This document shows positions 1-12,874 of a DNA stretch of 64,000 nt, in pieces; positions within the stretch are counted from its first letter, which is position 1; every line of letters starts with the position of its first letter. Below the pieces are notes generated by a model. It was not told where the DNA came from, did not search any database, and was given only the letters and a program-made list of their open reading frames with translations. The position numbers and the translations under genes are program-made. This DNA comes from Balanoglossus misakiensis (Eukaryota; Hemichordata). The stretch lies in contig CM082586.2 in NCBI GenBank assembly GCA_040954595.2, forward strand, positions 3,162,001-3,226,000, written 5' to 3'.

Positions 1-562
1 GCTCCATTCTGATTGGCTAGCCCTAACCTTGAAGCCTATCAACTCCCAATCACCGCCCAGCTTGCTGGTGTCGCATAAATAATAAGTCATCTGGTCTGTT
101 CTTTAATGCTTTCTGTATTAACCTCTGCGGGGATGAATGTCACTGGGGCATACATGCATCATTCAGGGAGTTGGGAGTAATTAACCTGTTTAGCGCCGGT
201 TGCACGCGATAAAGGCAGCCAGCTCATTCACCACTGCTGAAACACATAAAACAAATAACTGGCCAGCTTGATCAAGTGTAACACAGTAGACTGGTGGTTT
301 TAAAGACAAAGTGGTGCTAATTAGGTCCTCCAGTGCAGGGAACGGCACTTGACATGGCGTTTACTTAAGCTGTTTACTCTGAGGTCCGAACGACATACCT
401 GTGTAATGTAACGAGGCCTTGAGGAGTGCTTTTTTTATGTAACCGAAGACGTCACATCACCGTTCACTGAAAACCTTCACTGCATAAACAGAAAGCAAGC
501 AGTATTCAGTTGCAACTACTGATTGCCCTTCAAAATCAAAGACGAACTTGCCGTGTGAAAAA

Positions 563-735
563 GTAAACAAACACAATAACGACAGATTATTAAAAATTAA
601 ATATGCCGGTAATACTGCAGAAATTATATTAAAATGCTATAATATAAAGTAAACAAACAAAATAACGGCATGGCAGATTATTGAACATTAAATATGCTGG
701 TAATACTGCAGAAATATTATTAACGTGCAATCTGT
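563..735. repeat. two-copy tandem duplication (~86 bp)
   Basis: A block starting gtaaacaaac at 563 is repeated from 649. Both copies contain gtaatactgcagaaat and a nearby agattatt. The second copy carries a small insertion. It is non-coding. Confidence 0.75.
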
Positions 736-749
736 ACAATTTTATCATG

Positions 750-760
750 CCCCCCCCCCC
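750..760. repeat. poly-C run
   Basis: An uninterrupted run of about 11 cytosines in AT-rich DNA. Its length may be unreliable in assembly. Confidence 0.8.
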
Positions 761-1212
761 TAGCCAGTAGTACAAATGTAGAACTAAACCCATAACTTTT
801 TGCCAGCAACATACTGTACCGCGTGTGGTGAGAAGCGGGCGGAGCTATGGATCACTGGGGAAAAGATATTCAGAGCTTACTGTGCAAGTGTTACGCATTT
901 CAGTTGCTTAAGAAGAGGAACTATGAATATGATTGGGAATGGCATTTGCGAGAGAAATCACGGCAGTGTAAATCGCGAAATGCTGTTTGATCTGCCCCAC
1001 TGACCAAGTTCTCTTGTTTATCCCGCTGTTTCAGATGATTTATGGATCTGACTGTTTTTTTTTCTCACAGGACACAGCTGGCTGCCCCAGCCTGCCTCGT
1101 TTTCATACTAACTATATCATCCTCGCTGCCATTTATCTTGGTATGGCTCCACATGTACATGTAATGAACGCAAAGCACTATTCATAACGCACACGCATGC
1201 ACACGCTTACAG

Positions 1213-1216
<4 letters not shown>

Positions 1217-1254
<38 letters not shown>
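1217..1254. repeat. (AC)n microsatellite
   Basis: About 19 uninterrupted AC dinucleotides. Confidence 0.95.
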
Positions 1255-1256
<2 letters not shown>

Positions 1257-2907
1257 CCCATTTGAAGAAACAACCGCGTCTCCTTCTGAGATATAATGAT
1301 GTTTTTTGGCGGGGTTATTTGTGTGAAAGTGTATTTGTTTCTGTCATTCCACATTCTGAAACGCTGTAACCAATTACATGTATGTCTAACCATCACGGCT
1401 ACTCATATCCGGTAAAAGATTCAAAGTCGCATATTGTGATGATAATTTTGGTATTTGCGTACATGTTATATGGATTTTGTCCTCATGTTATATTCACAAG
1501 TACAGCAATGGGCCGTGAAGCTGAGGACGGATCTCAAATCACGAAAGCTTCAAAATACAGATAATCTCCGTAACGAAAAAAAAGATCTGAAACGATGATG
1601 AATGCAAACAAAGTAGCATTTTATACAGTACTAAAACACAGGATCAGATAAAATGTCATGGAACACTGATTGTTGTAAAATGTTCTCAATTGCGGAGAAC
1701 TAAGTTTTTTGTCTGAGATACGGAAGTCTGACGGTAGGGAAGATCATCTTCGCTCTTTGAAGATACCTAATCTTCACCATGGGGTCCCATGTATTAAATT
1801 CTCATAAGTCGCTGTGTTTTCAATTTCGTGCAGCTGCACGTGACCAAGTGATAGTTTATTGAAAACCACTCATGCGCAAAATCAAATAAAGGATAAATGT
1901 ACCTATAATAGCTGAAAATTAACTTGCTATGTCTTCTGAAGACATGGGAAGGATGTGTAAATCTACATTCTTTGTGTCTTTCAAGTTCTGGTTCATTGAA
2001 ATTATCTCTTGTGTGATTTTCTCGGAATTGAATGTGATCGTACTGTTTGTGAATACGACAACGTTCTCCTTGACCTGAACTCTTGCAACCTGGGTTGTGC
2101 AGTATACTTTATAAGCTTCGGACTGCCTTGTGTGTGCTCAACAATGGAGCTGAGCAAAGCTGGGCTCTGACTGTGTGTATATGCAACAATGAAGCCAAGC
2201 AAAAGATGGGGCCCAGTGAGTTGGCATAGCCAGAACACTCGCATGAATGTGTTTGTGCCCCATGCTGTTACTCCAAAACTCCGTCTTATGAATATTTGTC
2301 TGTCAATTCCACAGTTGCCGAATGACAATGTCTGTCAAATTTGACCCAGTCATCTAAAGAAAAACTCCACAAAAAAGGTGCACAATGCACACTCTCACCC
2401 AGACTAGAACTTTCGGACAGTGCTTTGAACAAAGCAATCAAAATCTAGTGCTGCATCTTCAAATTCTTGTGTTTGCCTGCTCGTCAGCCCCTGATGGCTG
2501 TCACGTTAGTTCACACAGCAGTACAATTTCAATCCTGTATTACAAAGTAGTCACAATAAAGTACATTGTAAATCCAGTTTCATGAGTTACCACCGCAGCA
2601 GTATCAATTTACTATCACATTTTATGAGTTGTTTACTGAAAACATAGAGCAAACCATTCAAACATGTTTTCTTTTCCCATCCCAGAAATTATTTGTTGGA
2701 ATGTCCCAAGTGACTAATAAAATTTAGGATTCCAAAATGACAGACACTAAACCAAATGTGTCATATTTTCAGATGTTCGTGAATTTCTGATGTTCATACA
2801 TTTCCATTTTTACTCACAATTCATAAGAATTACAAGAGCAAAGATATTGGTTTCTAAATTCGAATAGATGCTTTTATTTGACCAAGTGATTGCATATAAA
2901 TAATCAT

Positions 2908-3055
2908 GAGCTATTTTTGGAGCTCTTGAAGAGCTCTCAAAGATGGCCCTAGATATCAATCAGGATAGGTATCACACCACCAGAACCTTTGGTAACTGTT
3001 GCTACGACACACCCGTGTAGGCTTGTTTCATATCTCCAAGAGCTCCAAAGAGCTG
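2908..3055. mobile_element. possible short inverted-repeat element
   Basis: Imperfect inverted arms: gagctatttttggagctctt near 2908 pairs with the complement of the ctccaagagctccaaagagc segment near 3034. The roughly 150 bp between them could be a small foldback or MITE. No clear target-site duplication was seen, so this is tentative. Confidence 0.35.
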
Positions 3056-5244
3056 TATTTATAAGCTTTAAATCGCCTATCATTAAGTAAATAACGCAAC
3101 ACACACATGTGGTCTGTGGTAGGCCAGTGGGTAATCAAAACGTGATACCTTTGACCTGATGGGGTCACCACACAACTTTGTAAGGTCAGAGGTCACCACA
3201 GGACTGTAATCTTTGCCCTGTTTGCTTAGTTCACAATGTGAGTAACAGGTCCAGGAACTTTGCATACAAAGAGAGCATTTCCAGCTTTGTAACTTCCAGT
3301 GTTGTTTAATTAATGAATCACACCTCATCCGTTTCCTGCGATAGGATAGGATGAACTATTCTGAAATAAACGAAATACAAACTATCATTTATATATGCCC
3401 ATTATATGGTTAAAAGTGTGCATCTCTGTCTTCAAACAACTGTGTGGTAACGCATATTATTCGCATTGCCACCTGGTAAAAATCTTTGATTGGTCTGGTT
3501 TCAACTTTCCATGATATTAACTGAAGCAAAATTTGCATATACCTTTCAATGAAAATCATATAGCACCATTACCCTTTTGAGAAAGAATTTGCAGGTCTAC
3601 CTGCAGTCTGCTCAGAAATTGAACAATGATAACTCAACATGACATAATAAAACTCGGATAATATTTAGCAATTCAATGTCATCTGTATATGCATTGATTT
3701 TTCCCCTTTTCATAAACAAAATAGTCGATGTGTATAGTCCTTGAAACACCCTAGTTAATATGTTACATCGCCAAATAAGGGTCAGCCCACTTGAACCTGA
3801 AAACTAACTTCCCTCGAAAATTCCTGACTATATGGCCAAACCTCCGTAACTGAAGTAGAATAATGACGGAGTCAGGAAAGATTCCATGTCAAGGTTTGAG
3901 TCGGATGTAACACGGGGTAAGTAGTTTCAGCAATTCCGTTAGGCCATTTACAAAGTATTGATTTTCCTCCTACCTTTATTTGTTGAGCTCCAAGGACACA
4001 TGAAGTTTACAAGTATGCATTTGACTTGCAGGCTCCCTCGAGTTACATTCATTAGTGTTTTTTGTGTGGCGTGGTGCAATTATTTATGAAGGCAGGGAAA
4101 GCTTCCTTGTTTCCTGCATGTAGTGTGCTGCATTAGAGATCCGTTTTATCCAAAAACTGACTGTCTAGTTTGCCGACAGGTGTGTATTAGTAACTTGAAA
4201 TGAAATAGTCTGCTATAGCTTGACCATAGGAAAACGCGAGTGTCATAACTGTGGTTGATCACTGTTTGAACAAGACAGATTTCACTGAATTTTGATGGGT
4301 GAGATCCTTTCCTTCAGTTTCTGTCAACCTAAGAGACCAAAGCAAGGGTAGGATGTACTCTAAATGGGGTGTTGATGTTTTGGTATTGATGGATTGGACA
4401 TCAGCTGACCAGAAATGAGTAGAAAAGTGTAAACTGGTCACTAGAAGGTCATTGGAAGGCTATAATGGGGTTCAAAGTGGAGAATTTATGTTGACCCTGA
4501 GTGTAAGGTGTCACTTTATATCTGCTGAAAACATGTTATGTCAAACCAGAGGCTGGACTTCAAAGAGGTCTGGTTTAGTTTTTGGCCTAAAACTTGAATA
4601 TGGATGCATTTAGGTGTCCCTGTTGGACCACGATTTTACTGCTTATGGATAAAAAACATGCTTTTCATTTCGTTTCACATATCATCTATTCACCTAAATG
4701 TGTGAGCGTGTGTGTGTGTGAAAAAGTTTTTCAGATTTTGCGTTGAGCTGGCTCAGATTGCAACAAACAATACACACTGCCTGACAATGTGTGTTACCCA
4801 GCGGTGCCATCCGTTTTATTGACTCGCAGTGTAATTGGAAGGCGGATGAATAAATTGTAAAGAGGCTGTAAAGGTGGGCACCAAATGCAGACGCATGTGG
4901 GATCATGAAACAAGCAAATCATTTTGTTAACCCTCTGTTCTGTACCGGTGATGTTTCAATCGCTTGTGAGTTGAAACACAGACATGTCCTGAATTTACAA
5001 TCAGTGATGAATTTCAAACAGGGTTTCAATTTGTCTGTGATTTCCAGGCTCAGTGGGAATATCTTATTTTATTTAAAGCATACAACAGCAGTGGAATAGG
5101 GGTAACTTAAGACTGCAAACATGTCTATAATTCATGCTCTTTGAGTTCACACTGCAGATATGCTACAACAGTGGCTTTTGTATACCCACTGAGATTCAGT
5201 GAATAAAAACTTGGGATGACAATGAATTTGCAAATTTTGATTAA

Positions 5245-5581
5245 GGTAGTGTGCGCCTCGAAAATCAAAGTCTTTAAAACTTTTTCTCATATTTTGGTCA
5301 AGGCAACTTTAGATTATTCTTTTTGAAAATTGAGACTAAAACATGTGAGACACTCATAATTATGAATGAAAGCAAAATTTTCTCAAATTTGAAAATCAAA
5401 ATGGCCGCCCATCTCGTTCTTAACTCTATTGAGAAAATTTTCTTTGGTGATTTTTATGAGAACATGATGATAAAAAGATAATAAATAGCATTTTTTTTTC
5501 TCAAAAAGACTCCTCGCATACTTTAATATTGAAAGGTTTGGAGGACAAGTATTTTTCTGTCCCCGAGGAGCGTGTACTGCC
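5245..5581. mobile_element. MITE with TTAA target duplication
   Basis: TTAA occurs on both sides (5241-5244 and 5582-5585). The termini are related inverted repeats: ggtagtgtgcgcctcg at the left, and the complement of the right end reads ggcagtacacgctcctcgg. The 337 bp interior is AT-rich and non-coding. A TTAA target site is typical of piggyBac-like elements, but the terminal sequence alone does not prove the family. Confidence 0.6.
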
Positions 5582-7513
5582 TTAAGGGGATACGCACAGT
5601 TGGCAGTTACAGTGTGCCAAGATGGATGTATTCTACACACACATACGAACAATTGTCATCCAGTGTTCTTACACAATGCAACTTATCTTTGAAGTGGCCG
5701 TGGATATTGTGTCAGATTGCAGAAAACCATTTGCGTGGTGAACACAATGTATCTGTCGACTCGAAAAGGATTTTGTGAATTGAAGTGGTGTAGTGATGAA
5801 CACACAGGCCGCTTAATAGCCGTCGCCAAAATCCATAACGCTATCCTCGGATAACCAACTAACAGGGATTTTACTTCCAGCCGTTCTATCACATAGCGAC
5901 AGGAGCATGATTCCGGATCTAACAATTATGTCGACAACATGGAATGCTAATTTTAGCCGCGAGTCGTATATAATTTTAATGCAAATTGAAAGATTACTAG
6001 AGTTTCCAGTTGTTGCTGATAATGCCCTTCCCTTGACTTGACACGTAAAAAACAAGAACACAAACCCCTCTACCTTTACAGGTACAGACTTGCAGATTCA
6101 TGACGTTGTGAAAATACATGTCTGATATATTTGTAATACAACCCCTTTCGGTACTTCACCCATAATGATCATGGAAAGTGATAAAACTGAAAACTCTTTG
6201 TCATAAAAATTGACCTTTTCCAAAGACCTATCATTATCGTTGCCACCCATCACAAAGCACATACTCAGATAAGTTTCACCCATTACAAAGCAGATAGTTG
6301 AAAGACTGAGACAGAAAACAGTGTTGTCCATAGTCTACAATAAATAAATACTCATATGTTTTGGTGTTTGTTTTCTCAAGGACCACCTTTCAGGGATAAA
6401 ATAATAAATACTGAGCTTGCTCTGCAACAAACATCAAGCGTGTTCATTTTGGTTTCATACCCTTGGTTACAAAATGTGCATTTGTTTACACTTTGTATGG
6501 ATGTATGTATATGTATGTGTGTTCACGTGTGTGCGAAATTAATTGAACTTAGCAAAGTCTCAAAGATTTAACTTCGCTGAAGAGAAAGTTTCAATGAAGG
6601 AAATTGTGAAGAGCTTAGCTATCCTGAAATGAGAGTACTTTAAGAGGGACCTTTCAGCCGAAATAACTTCACATTGTGGCCAATGAAAGCACATGTATGC
6701 AAAATTTGTGACTTTGAAACTAAGCGCATCTGCAGTTCATCGAGATGATGACCAAAAAGTGAGGTTTATTTGTTGTTTACTAAATATCAAACTTTGTTTA
6801 GTCTACGCAGAGTGTATAAGTTTGTCTTGTCACTTGCGGTTAGCTGTGTTATTATAGTTACTCAGAAAACTGTAAGCTATCCTTTGTTTTGATGCTTCGT
6901 GTGGTCATCTGTGGTTATGATGGCACTATCAACAGTCAGCCTATGTAACAAGGTGTTGATTCACTCTTAGAATTTCAAGAAAATTCACCACGATATTCAG
7001 CATATACTTTTACATGTAATGAGGATAAGATTTGTGTGCGAGTCAGTGGCGTATTGTTGTATTGGCTTAGAAACCACGGCATGGTCATATTAGCTTTAAA
7101 CTTTGTTAAGCACCCTGGAACATGTTAATTTGTGACAGTTATTGCAAAAATAAATTGATGCCAAAGTTGATATTACTGTCTTAAGCAATCAAACATTCCC
7201 ATTTTCCCAGGGAAAGCAAGCAGGATTGGATGGTGTTAATGCAGAGTCCACTGTGTGTGCTGTGCGCTATCTCCATGTAATCTTGGTGCACAGATCAACG
7301 CTTTTCACTGTTTCTTAGGAAGATAGGAATGTCTGTAAGTGAAATAGATGGGAACTTGCCAACCATAGTATCCAGGCACTTCTTGCAAGTAATGTAATAT
7401 AGGGAGATATACATATATGGGACTCAGTGATAACACACACATACTCAGTTGTACATTGTAATACAGACAGGAATATTGTAAGGGAAATGATTTGGACTTT
7501 CTGTGTTGGTATA

Positions 7514-7703
7514 CAGTACAGCAAACCCTTTCTAAACCAAAACTTGTCTAATCTGGAAACCTTTCCAAAATGAACATCTTTGCTTTCCCCTACATGTACA
7601 TACAACTTCCAAATTCCGGTCAGTTTCCGAGAACCTCCATAATCCGGACACCACTTAACCATTTTTCTTGGCCATTTAGTGTCCAGTTTAGACAGGTTGA
7701 GAG
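7514..7703 (-). mobile_element. CAGT-ended dispersed MITE, copy 1
   Basis: The sequence is bounded by TA at 7512-7513 and 7704-7705. Its right end contains the segment whose complement is aacctgtctaaactggacac, identical to the left end of the copy at 19472. The left end begins cagtacagcaaaccc. This fits a short Tc1/mariner-style non-autonomous element, lying in the opposite orientation to the copies at 12712 and 19472. Its interior has no coding capacity. Confidence 0.55.
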
Positions 7704-8288
7704 TACATTCAGGGATGCTGTCAAACCTGCGAAGGGTGTAATTCACTGTAAAAAATCATTCTTGTTACAGAGCACACTGATTGTTCAGCGCACAGTGAAA
7801 GATAACTTTATTAAATTGCCAAACGCAGTCCAGAAAAACTTGTTTCTACAGACCACTCGACATGTTCATGTACATTGTAAAAGTGGTGGTTTATTGTCGC
7901 ACAGTAAATGGTGTGGTCTGACCTGTTGAATTGATAGGCAGCCTGTTGCCTTCAGGAGACCTTTTCATCTCAATTTATGATCGCAATTTATCATGTGAAG
8001 TTATACACACAGAACACAAATTGCCCCTCAAGTAAGGCAAAGTCCCATTGCAATGAAAATAATACGACTGTTGAGAATTATCAAATCTATTACCACCCAG
8101 CTGTATGTTTAACAACTGAATATACCATACCTCAATAAATTTGTCAAACAGTTAACCTCTTGTGGTTTAGTCCATGCCAGCATTTTGTGTTTATTTATGG
8201 CCTGAATGTGGCTATAAATAAACCAGTGTAACACAGGGATCCATTTGGCTGGTTCCAGCCAACTCCTGAAAAAAATAAATTGTGCATA

Positions 8289-8683
8289 CAGTGCAGCTTA
8301 GGAATAGCTTTCCAATTTGCTAACAACTTGCTGACACGGTGTTTATAATGAGTCAGCTCAGTGTTAGCCTGTGTGTTCCAAGTGTTACAAAGGTGTGAAT
8401 CTGCTGGCCCTGGCACTTGGCATTGTTCAGTGTTAGCACCTTGGCACACCCTATTGTTTTGGCACACAGTGTTAGCCTGTGTGTTCCAAGTGTTACAAAG
8501 GTGTGAATCTGTTGGCCCTGGCACTTGGCATTGTTCAGTGTTAGCACCTTGGCGCACCCTATTGTTTTGGAACACCCCAGTTAAACACAAGCCCAATAGG
8601 TGCTAATTAGAGCGCCAATAGGGTGCCAACCCAGAGTTGACCCAGTGTTGGTGCAGTTGGAAAGCTATTCCTAAGCTGCACTG
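8289..8683. mobile_element. Tc1/mariner-type MITE with perfect 27 bp TIRs
   Basis: The 27 bp at 8289-8315 (begins cagtgcagcttaggaatagc) is the exact reverse complement of 8657-8683. TA dinucleotides flank both ends (8287-8288 and 8684-8685), as expected for Tc1/mariner insertion. The 395 bp element has no transposase frame, so it would be non-autonomous. Its middle consists of a two-copy 108 bp tandem repeat, listed separately. The perfect TIRs suggest a fairly young insertion. Confidence 0.85.
8361..8576. repeat. 108 bp tandem repeat, two copies, inside the MITE
   Basis: The segment beginning gtgttagcctgtgtgttcc at 8361 recurs at 8469 with only a few substitutions. The whole pair lies within the MITE at 8289-8683. 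Confidence 0.9.
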
Positions 8684-10027
8684 TAGACTACTGTAGTGGT
8701 CTATGGAAAAGGGATATGGAATTAACCGCATGATAGTGGTACAAAACAAATTCGCATGAGTGAGCACATAATGAATACATACTTCTATGGTTGTGTGCAC
8801 ATGGTTTTGTTCCTACTGTGCTGTGTTCGAATTCCAGCTTTCATCTATCATAAAAGCCATGTCCAGAAAGTTACTTACCAGACTTTTATTTGCGGTCTTG
8901 TCATGAACCCTGGTGATGTTTATATACCACAAGTGGCAGAGGCCAATTAATTATTGTCATTGCCCCTGCATGATGTTTCATCGTGGTATGTTGGTTACAT
9001 GTTAGCACGCGTCAACCAGATTGATTTGCCAATACTTCATATGAAATGAATTCAAAAATTCTAGAGTGAGAAAACAGTCCAGAATTATGAAGACTCCAGA
9101 ATTGAGGACAGACTACCAGAATGCCATGAAAATGTCTTATTTCTGCAAAAGTCATTCAAGGCAAAAGCAACATTATCGTGAATGCTGAATGATATTTCAA
9201 AAGGTCCCATTTCACTTCCTACATATCTGTAGGGTAGTTTCTTTTAGTATACATCATCTGTCTGAGTACACGATATATCTTTAATGGTACATGTGCATTG
9301 TAAGCATTCTCAAAACGTGAGCTGTTGTATGAGATAGGCAAAAAAAAAATCACTCCTTTCATAGAACTCCAGCTAACATTTCACTGTGATTCTGACTTTC
9401 TCACGGGGAACCCATTGAATTCTGTTTCCAAGGCTGTATCTCAAATGAAAGGAAACTGACTTTGGATAAAAGGTGGGAAAAACAGAACAAGATGCTACGC
9501 CAATTTATGGAGAAAAAGCAGAATTTTTTCTCCTGCAATGCCTTGAGTGAAATGGTGGACATGGTCTGGCAATGGGAAAAATGCTTTAACTCCCCCCTCC
9601 CCCTCCCCCCGAAATCAAATGGTTCCCCCCTCATTAACGCACATCGTGTATTATCAGCATATGTTGCCACTGTAAGTTGGCATAACAGCTTGTTCAAGGC
9701 CATTGCAGGGTTCACCATCGCCGCATGACTTAACCTTGACATCGTCAGTAATGTAAGATGACATCATTGGATTACCAGTACTGGCGAATATCAATGTCAT
9801 TTATCCTGGTACATGTGCAAGTTCATTACAGCTCCAGTTTCAAGCACGCTTCAACACGTCACATAGCCAAAAGGTGTGCAGTTAGGAAATACTATGAAAA
9901 TGGTGTCTGGTTGTGTAACTTTTTCATACATTTGCCATCATAGGACATGATCTTCCTTTTGGCCCAAAAAAATTCATACTCATTACCGAATGAAAAGATC
10001 ATCATCATTAGTTCGTCAAAGCCCCCC

Positions 10028-10051
10028 AAATAAATAAATAAATAAATAAAT
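10028..10051. repeat. (AAAT)n microsatellite
   Basis: Six tandem tetranucleotide copies. Confidence 0.9.
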
Positions 10052-10072
10052 GTTTGGTGATACAAATTATGT

Positions 10073-10220
10073 GAATGAATGAATGAATAAATGAACGAAC
10101 GAATGAATGATTGAATGAATGATTGATTGAATGAATGAATGAATGAATGAATGAATGAATGAATGAATGAATGAATGAATGAATGAATGAACGAATGAAT
10201 GAACGAATGAATGAATGAAT
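10073..10220. repeat. (GAAT)n microsatellite
   Basis: About 148 bp of GAAT repeats with scattered GAAC and GATT variants. On the other strand it creates an artificial Phe-Ile-His-Ser repeat frame. Confidence 0.95.
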
Positions 10221-10230
10221 AAGTTACATG

Positions 10231-10277
10231 TGTACTGTACATGTATATATGTACATGTATATATGTACATATATGTG
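10231..10277. repeat. palindromic ATGTACAT/TATA-rich repeat
   Basis: Alternating gtacatgta and tatatatg blocks, strongly self-complementary, directly after the GAAT microsatellite. Confidence 0.7.
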
Positions 10278-12711
10278 TGATCTTGACAATTTTTGAATTC
10301 CTCTAAAATGATGACCTTAAACTTGAAGGGCCATGGCATTTATTGATATGTCCTAAAAATGTAAGCGTATTATCTTGACAATACTGGAATTATATAAAAT
10401 GGCATCCTTAGACCTTGAAACTACAACTATTTACTTGTGGAATTATATTTCCATGAGAAAAATTGCAGTTATTATCGCCAGATATTTAATAGTAAAAAAA
10501 ATAATTTTAGCTGTCCAGATAGTTCCAGAGAATGACAATGTCATGGTGTAAATAGCTACATATATTTCAGTGGTCAATAAATTGGAGTTGTTTTTTGCCA
10601 TACGTTCACTTTCCCTTTTAACTGTGTGGGTTGGCATATTTGATATCACTGCACAGTGTCATTAGATCAAGATGACAACTGATAACATGGCAATTGACAT
10701 CACTAGCAATGTTAGAATTCACGTCACACATATCTTACAGATTCTCTTGGGTAGATTTCCTAACATACTGTGTACTGACATTTTCATGACAGGAAATTTT
10801 TCGCGATATCAAAAGAGGCAACTGTTACGCGCTGGTTAATTTTCGCGTTTTCGTATTTCACTAGCTGCATCTTTCTCTGTGAAGAAATTTTTTACTTGAT
10901 TTGTACATGCTTTTTTGCCTCTTGGTAAGTTCGCAAAAATTTACCGTTCGCATAAATTACCTGTTTTACAGTAATTCTTGACGTACATGTATCATTACTG
11001 TCAGTGGGAAGAATTTTGAAATATGTTCATTGGTGAAGGTCGAGCGTCAAGTCAGTTTGTCGTGCTTGGACTTATATATACATGAAACCTTACGTTGCAT
11101 CACTTTTTATAAAATCACTACGTCAAAATAGTTTTTATTAACTGGCCTGGCATTGAACTGTCCTGATGTTGCGTGGCAACAAAGTGTTATGTCACTCAAC
11201 TGCGCTACACTTCCTGTTCACGTTTATTATCGGACAGGCTGTAAACTCTTGACATTCAGTTCAACTTGGACTTGCTTGTAATCTTTGCATTGGTCAATTT
11301 ATCTGCATGGACCTTGAAGTAAGCGGTAAATTACGAAGCAGTGTGATTTACCTTGAAAGCAAACCTGTCACATACTCTGATGTAATTTATGTATCTCGTA
11401 GTTATATTCACCCACATCACCTGTTGGTATATCTCTAGGAGTTCATGAACACATTGTTTAATGAATGAATAAAATTGAGTATTGTACTGACGCTAATCTA
11501 TATAATAATCGTGTAGGTTTTAATTTAAATGGCAGAGGATTTGAAATACTTTCTGCAAGTTTTCTTGGTGTTTCATCAGAGCTATCAAGAACTGGATTTG
11601 ATGGATGGTTTAAAAAACAGGATTTTACTGAAACGGGCACAGACTGTATCTTTGTATTCTCGAGATTAGAATACAGGAACATGTTTCCCTCACCCAAACC
11701 TGAGGGCAAATCGTGTGCCTCGTATTATCACAAATGATATGTCCTGACTGCAACAATCTGATTGGCAATTCTGTCGTTTTCTACTTTGATTCAGCCCTTT
11801 AGCGTGTACGTGTGTATGGAAATTCAAACCCCAGTTGCGTCATAGGGACACATTACCGTGCGTCAGTGGGTACTGTAAGCTTAGAGGGTATACACTTTAC
11901 TCCAGGAAGTAGAGATGAATATGATAAGGTAAAGTCTCCCCTCGCAATGTTAACCGGAATAGGTTTGAGTTTACAGACTGATGGTTGGCGAGGTGGTTTT
12001 TACCAGTAGTTTCGTCAATCCTCCATTTTGTTTTTATCATAGTCTGCAACTTTGAATTTAAAAAAAAATATCGTCCAATCATCTGGGGAGATACTTGTCT
12101 GAATATAGGCATCCCTCCATCTGGGTATAAACAAACACCGATGTAGGTACATGTATTAGCAAGAACATTTTGCTTTGTTTACTGTAACTTGGATATTTGT
12201 CATGTGGTCCTTATTAATAAAATGCTTCAGTGGACTTCGGGTCATCACTTTCACGTGTTTTCCCGTCTGGTAGATTGTAGTTCTGTTTTTCTGATACCTT
12301 TGAAGTTGCCATGAAGTCTTTGTAGAATAGGCAGAGCTTGAAACAGCAGGATGTTCGAAAACCAATTATTTTAATATTATATATACTCAGTTTTAGGTTT
12401 TACAAATTGTTATGAAGGAACAGTTAATAAATTGGTTTGCAGGGGTATCTTGTTTGTCTCAGTTTCTATTTTAGTCTTCAAGATGTTGTCAGCAATTGCA
12501 ATGCCCACAACTAACAGGATATCTCTAGGAAGAGAGTAACAAAAAGTAATCTGGTAATTGACTGAAGTACAGCTGTATCGTGCCGTCCAAATTTCTCTCC
12601 CCAGGGCTGTAATTCTTGGTGACCGATCGCTCCCGATTATCTTTTTGTTCTTAGAAGCAAAGCAGACATGCTTAAGGAAGTGTCTGTATTACTTTAGAAG
12701 TCATCAGAATA

Positions 12712-12874
12712 CAGTAGAACCTGTCTGAACTGGGGGCCAAAGGGACTGATAACAATTGTTCGGTTTTCAAAGGTATCTGGTTTACAGAGGTTAATAGGTG
12801 GAGAAGGGACTGGGGAAGCTGTTCAGTATAGACAGTTTTTCAGATTAGACATGGTTGGGTATAGATAGGTTCTA
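12712..12874 (+). mobile_element. CAGT-ended dispersed MITE, copy 2
   Basis: It starts cagtagaacctgtctgaact after a TA at 12710-12711. It ends in the complement of tagaacctatctataccc. The internal text (cggttttcaaaggtatctgg, ggactgggg, gttcagtat) closely parallels the copy at 19472-19643. Confidence 0.6.

Noticed and set aside
1178-1396. Cys-Val repeat frame
   Set aside because: Translation of the AC microsatellite.
9892-10339. Phe-Ile-His-Ser repeat protein on the minus strand
   Set aside because: Translation of the GAAT microsatellite.
11465-11737. 90-residue plus-strand frame, overlapped by a minus-strand frame
   Set aside because: No recognisable domain, no clear splice or start context, and both strands are open over the same DNA, so chance is likely.
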